The notes under the pieces were generated by a model. It saw only the letters and a program-made list of their open reading frames with translations, was not told where the DNA came from and did no database searches. A program made the position numbers and the translations under genes. A DNA stretch of 64,000 bases from JAGZHZ01 sp963929865 (GTDB lineage: Bacteria > Bacillota > Clostridia > Lachnospirales > Lachnospiraceae): assembly GCA_963929865.1 (NCBI GenBank), contig CAWVKK010000042.1, positions 14,837 to 78,836 of the forward strand. Reading direction: 5' to 3'. This document shows positions 62,494 to 64,000 of this stretch, in pieces. The first letter of the stretch is position 1, and each line of letters starts with the position of its first letter.

Positions 62494-62829
62494 ATGGAAG
62501 AGTATTTCAAAGTGACAGGACGAAATCTGACCATTATCATGCCTTGTGAATTAGATCATCACAACGCAGAAAAATTGAAGACGGGCGCAGACCGCATCAT
62601 TCAGAGCAGGAATATCCGAAGCATTGTGTTTGACTTTGGAAAGACAAATTTTATGGACAGCTCAGGGATTGGAATGATTATGGGCAGATATAAGATGATT
62701 CACTTTATGGGGGGAAAGGTCATGGCAATCCGGGTGAATCAGAGAATCAGAAGAATTCTGACACTTTCCGGCGTCTATAAAGTAATGGAGATCTATGAAG
62801 GTCTGCCTCAGCAGTCCAAATTATCATAA
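62494..62829 (+). CDS. spoIIAA: Anti-sigma F factor antagonist SpoIIAA
   Basis: A 111-residue STAS-domain protein. The phosphorylated serine lies in the DSSGIGMIMGRY motif (about residues 55-66; the second Ser is the likely target of SpoIIAB). In forespores the unphosphorylated form binds SpoIIAB and releases sigma F. The gene heads the spoIIA operon, the order spoIIAA-spoIIAB-sigF being the standard one. AAAGGGG precedes the ATG. Confidence 0.97.
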   Translation: MEEYFKVTGRNLTIIMPCELDHHNAEKLKTGADRIIQSRNIRSIVFDFGKTNFMDSSGIGMIMGRYKMIHFMGGKVMAIRVNQRIRRILTLSGVYKVMEIYEGLPQQSKLS

Positions 62830-62841
62830 GGGGGATTCACA

Positions 62842-63288
62842 ATGAAGGACACGAACGAAATGAAACTGGAATTTGACAGCAGATCCTGCAATGAAGGATT
62901 TGCCAGAGTAGCTGTCGCTTCTTTTTTGTCGCAGCTTAACCCGACGCTTGAGGAGGTAGCAGACGTCAAGACCGCGCTCTCAGAGGCCGTTACCAATGCG
63001 ATCATTCACGGATATGAGGGAAGAGTAGAAAAGGTTTATATCGAATGCCAGATCAAGGACAGGGAAATGACAGTGGCAGTTATCGACCACGGATGCGGAA
63101 TTCCGGATGTGGAAAAAGCGATGGAGCCCCTTTATACGACAAAAGGAGAAGAAGAACGCGCCGGCATGGGCTTCGCCTTTATGGAGGCGTTTATGGATGA
63201 GGTTTTTGTGGAGTCGGAAGTCGGAAAAGGTACAAAGGTGACGATGAAAAAGAAAATCAACCGTGTACCGCATCAATTTGAGGAGTGA
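62842..63288 (+). CDS. spoIIAB: Anti-sigma F factor SpoIIAB
   Basis: A 148-residue GHKL-type serine kinase and anti-sigma factor. The N box is LSEAVTNAIIHG (about residues 45-56), with the following DHGCGI G1 motif near 84 and a GMGFAFM loop near 111. It phosphorylates SpoIIAA and holds sigma F inactive before septation. It begins 12 bases after spoIIAA, and sigF follows 12 bases after its stop. Confidence 0.97.
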   Translation: MKDTNEMKLEFDSRSCNEGFARVAVASFLSQLNPTLEEVADVKTALSEAVTNAIIHGYEGRVEKVYIECQIKDREMTVAVIDHGCGIPDVEKAMEPLYTTKGEEERAGMGFAFMEAFMDEVFVESEVGKGTKVTMKKKINRVPHQFEE

Positions 63289-63300
63289 AAGGACGGCCGC

Positions 63301-64000
63301 ATGGAGCATACCCTGGCATTAATTCAACAGGCACACGAAGGAGATAAAAATGCAAGGGAACAATTGATTCAGGAAAACATGGGGCTTGTCTTTATGATCG
63401 GAAAACGGTTTTTAGGACGCGGACATGAGATGGAAGATCTGTGCCAGATCGGGAGCATTGGATTAATCAAGGCAATTGACAAGTTTGACCCGTCCTTTGA
63501 GGTGAAATTTTCGACATACGCAGTTCCGATGATAGCAGGAGAGATGAAACGATTTCTTCGGGATGACGGGATGATCAAGGTCAGCCGTTCGCTCAAGGAA
63601 ATCTCCTATAAAGTCTGTCAGACAAGAGAGGCTCTGGAAAAAAGAATGAAGAGAGAGCCGACAATCGAGGAGATGGCACAGGAAATGGGGATGGAGCGGG
63701 AGGAAATCGTGATGGCGATGGAAGCTTCCGCAGAGATTGAATCGCTCTCAAAGACGATCTATCAGGGGGACGGAACGGCTATCTGCCTTATGGACAGGCT
63801 GGAGGAAAAAGAAAACGAAAACGAGAAGGTGTTAAACCGTCTCTTGCTGGAACAGCTGCTTAAGACATTGGACAAAGAGGAATATGAGCTGATCAGGCTG
63901 CGCTATTTTGAAGACCGGACGCAGGTGGAGGCGGCAGAGCGACTGGGGAAAACTCAGGTTCAGATTTCCAGAATGGAGAAAAAGATTTTAAAAAAGCTAA
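63301..64000 (+). CDS. sigF: RNA polymerase sigma factor SigF, 3' end outside window
   Basis: A rightward open frame of 233 codons from ATG 63301 (AAAGGA upstream) to the window edge. It shows sigma region 2 (FDPSFEVKFSTYAVPMIAGE, near residues 61-80), region 3 and region 4 (QVEAAERLGKTQVQISRMEK, near residues 206-225). The length suggests only a few residues are missing. As third gene of spoIIA, it is the early forespore sigma factor. The family match to sigma F rather than sigma G rests on the operon context. Confidence 0.95.
   Translation, partial: MEHTLALIQQAHEGDKNAREQLIQENMGLVFMIGKRFLGRGHEMEDLCQIGSIGLIKAIDKFDPSFEVKFSTYAVPMIAGEMKRFLRDDGMIKVSRSLKEISYKVCQTREALEKRMKREPTIEEMAQEMGMEREEIVMAMEASAEIESLSKTIYQGDGTAICLMDRLEEKENENEKVLNRLLLEQLLKTLDKEEYELIRLRYFEDRTQVEAAERLGKTQVQISRMEKKILKKL

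Overview
The window looks like a chromosomal segment of an anaerobic, endospore-forming gut-type Clostridia, most likely Lachnospiraceae. The reasons are a complete start of the spoIIA sporulation operon at the right end, pyruvate:ferredoxin oxidoreductase, pyruvate phosphate dikinase, a pyrophosphate-type phosphofructokinase, BspA-type leucine-rich repeat proteins, ECF-type vitamin transport components and AGGAGG-type ribosome binding sites. Base composition is close to even by eye. I saw no phage, insertion sequence, CRISPR array, tRNA or rRNA. Both ends cut a gene: a leftward gene at 1-369 and sigF at 63301-64000.

Layout. 1-6463 holds an unfamiliar rightward cluster: a biotinyl-carrier-like protein without its biotinylated lysine, a protein I do not recognise, an Hsp70-like ATPase, a coiled-coil protein and two paralogous zinc-ribbon plus leucine-rich-repeat proteins. 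A divergent acidic protein is transcribed away from it. 6560-13895 is a carbohydrate region: an orphan sugar-binding lipoprotein, a domain-permuted secreted GH3 glycosidase, and a convergent YesMN-type two-component system. 14015-18619 has an ABC-F ATPase, a two-gene ABC exporter and a duplicated-domain lipoprotein.

18840-23467 reads as a queuosine/queuine salvage operon. A preQ1-I-like riboswitch precedes a nucleoside hydrolase (QueK-like), an ECF S component (QrtT-like) and a radical-SAM-like protein (QueL-like), followed by a LURP-one protein, a zinc alcohol dehydrogenase and a class II aldolase. BioY with a BirA operator follows, then an ECF sigma factor with its membrane-anchored partner.

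26219-42699 is rich in central metabolism: nifJ, a secreted esterase-like protein, an M16C protease with era, recO, a lipoprotein and glyS, then a pyrophosphate-type PFK next to ppdK. 42804-51800 holds mostly single genes (DUF362, cytidylate kinase-like, metallophosphoesterase, cyclophilin, C69 dipeptidase, flavin reductase, xpt, aspartate kinase). 51894-56668 has a ModA-like protein with a structured leader and a MoxR/VWA module. 56698-59176 is a polar amino acid ABC transporter. 59288-62355 is folC, a 48-residue gene and a zinc-ribbon TPR membrane protein. 62494-64000 is spoIIAA-spoIIAB-sigF.

How the genes work together: the PPi-PFK, PPDK and PFOR would support a pyrophosphate-linked glycolysis feeding ferredoxin. 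The queuosine block would import and strip a hypermodified nucleoside down to preQ1. The least explained parts are the Hsp70/carrier/LRR cluster and the MoxR/VWA module.
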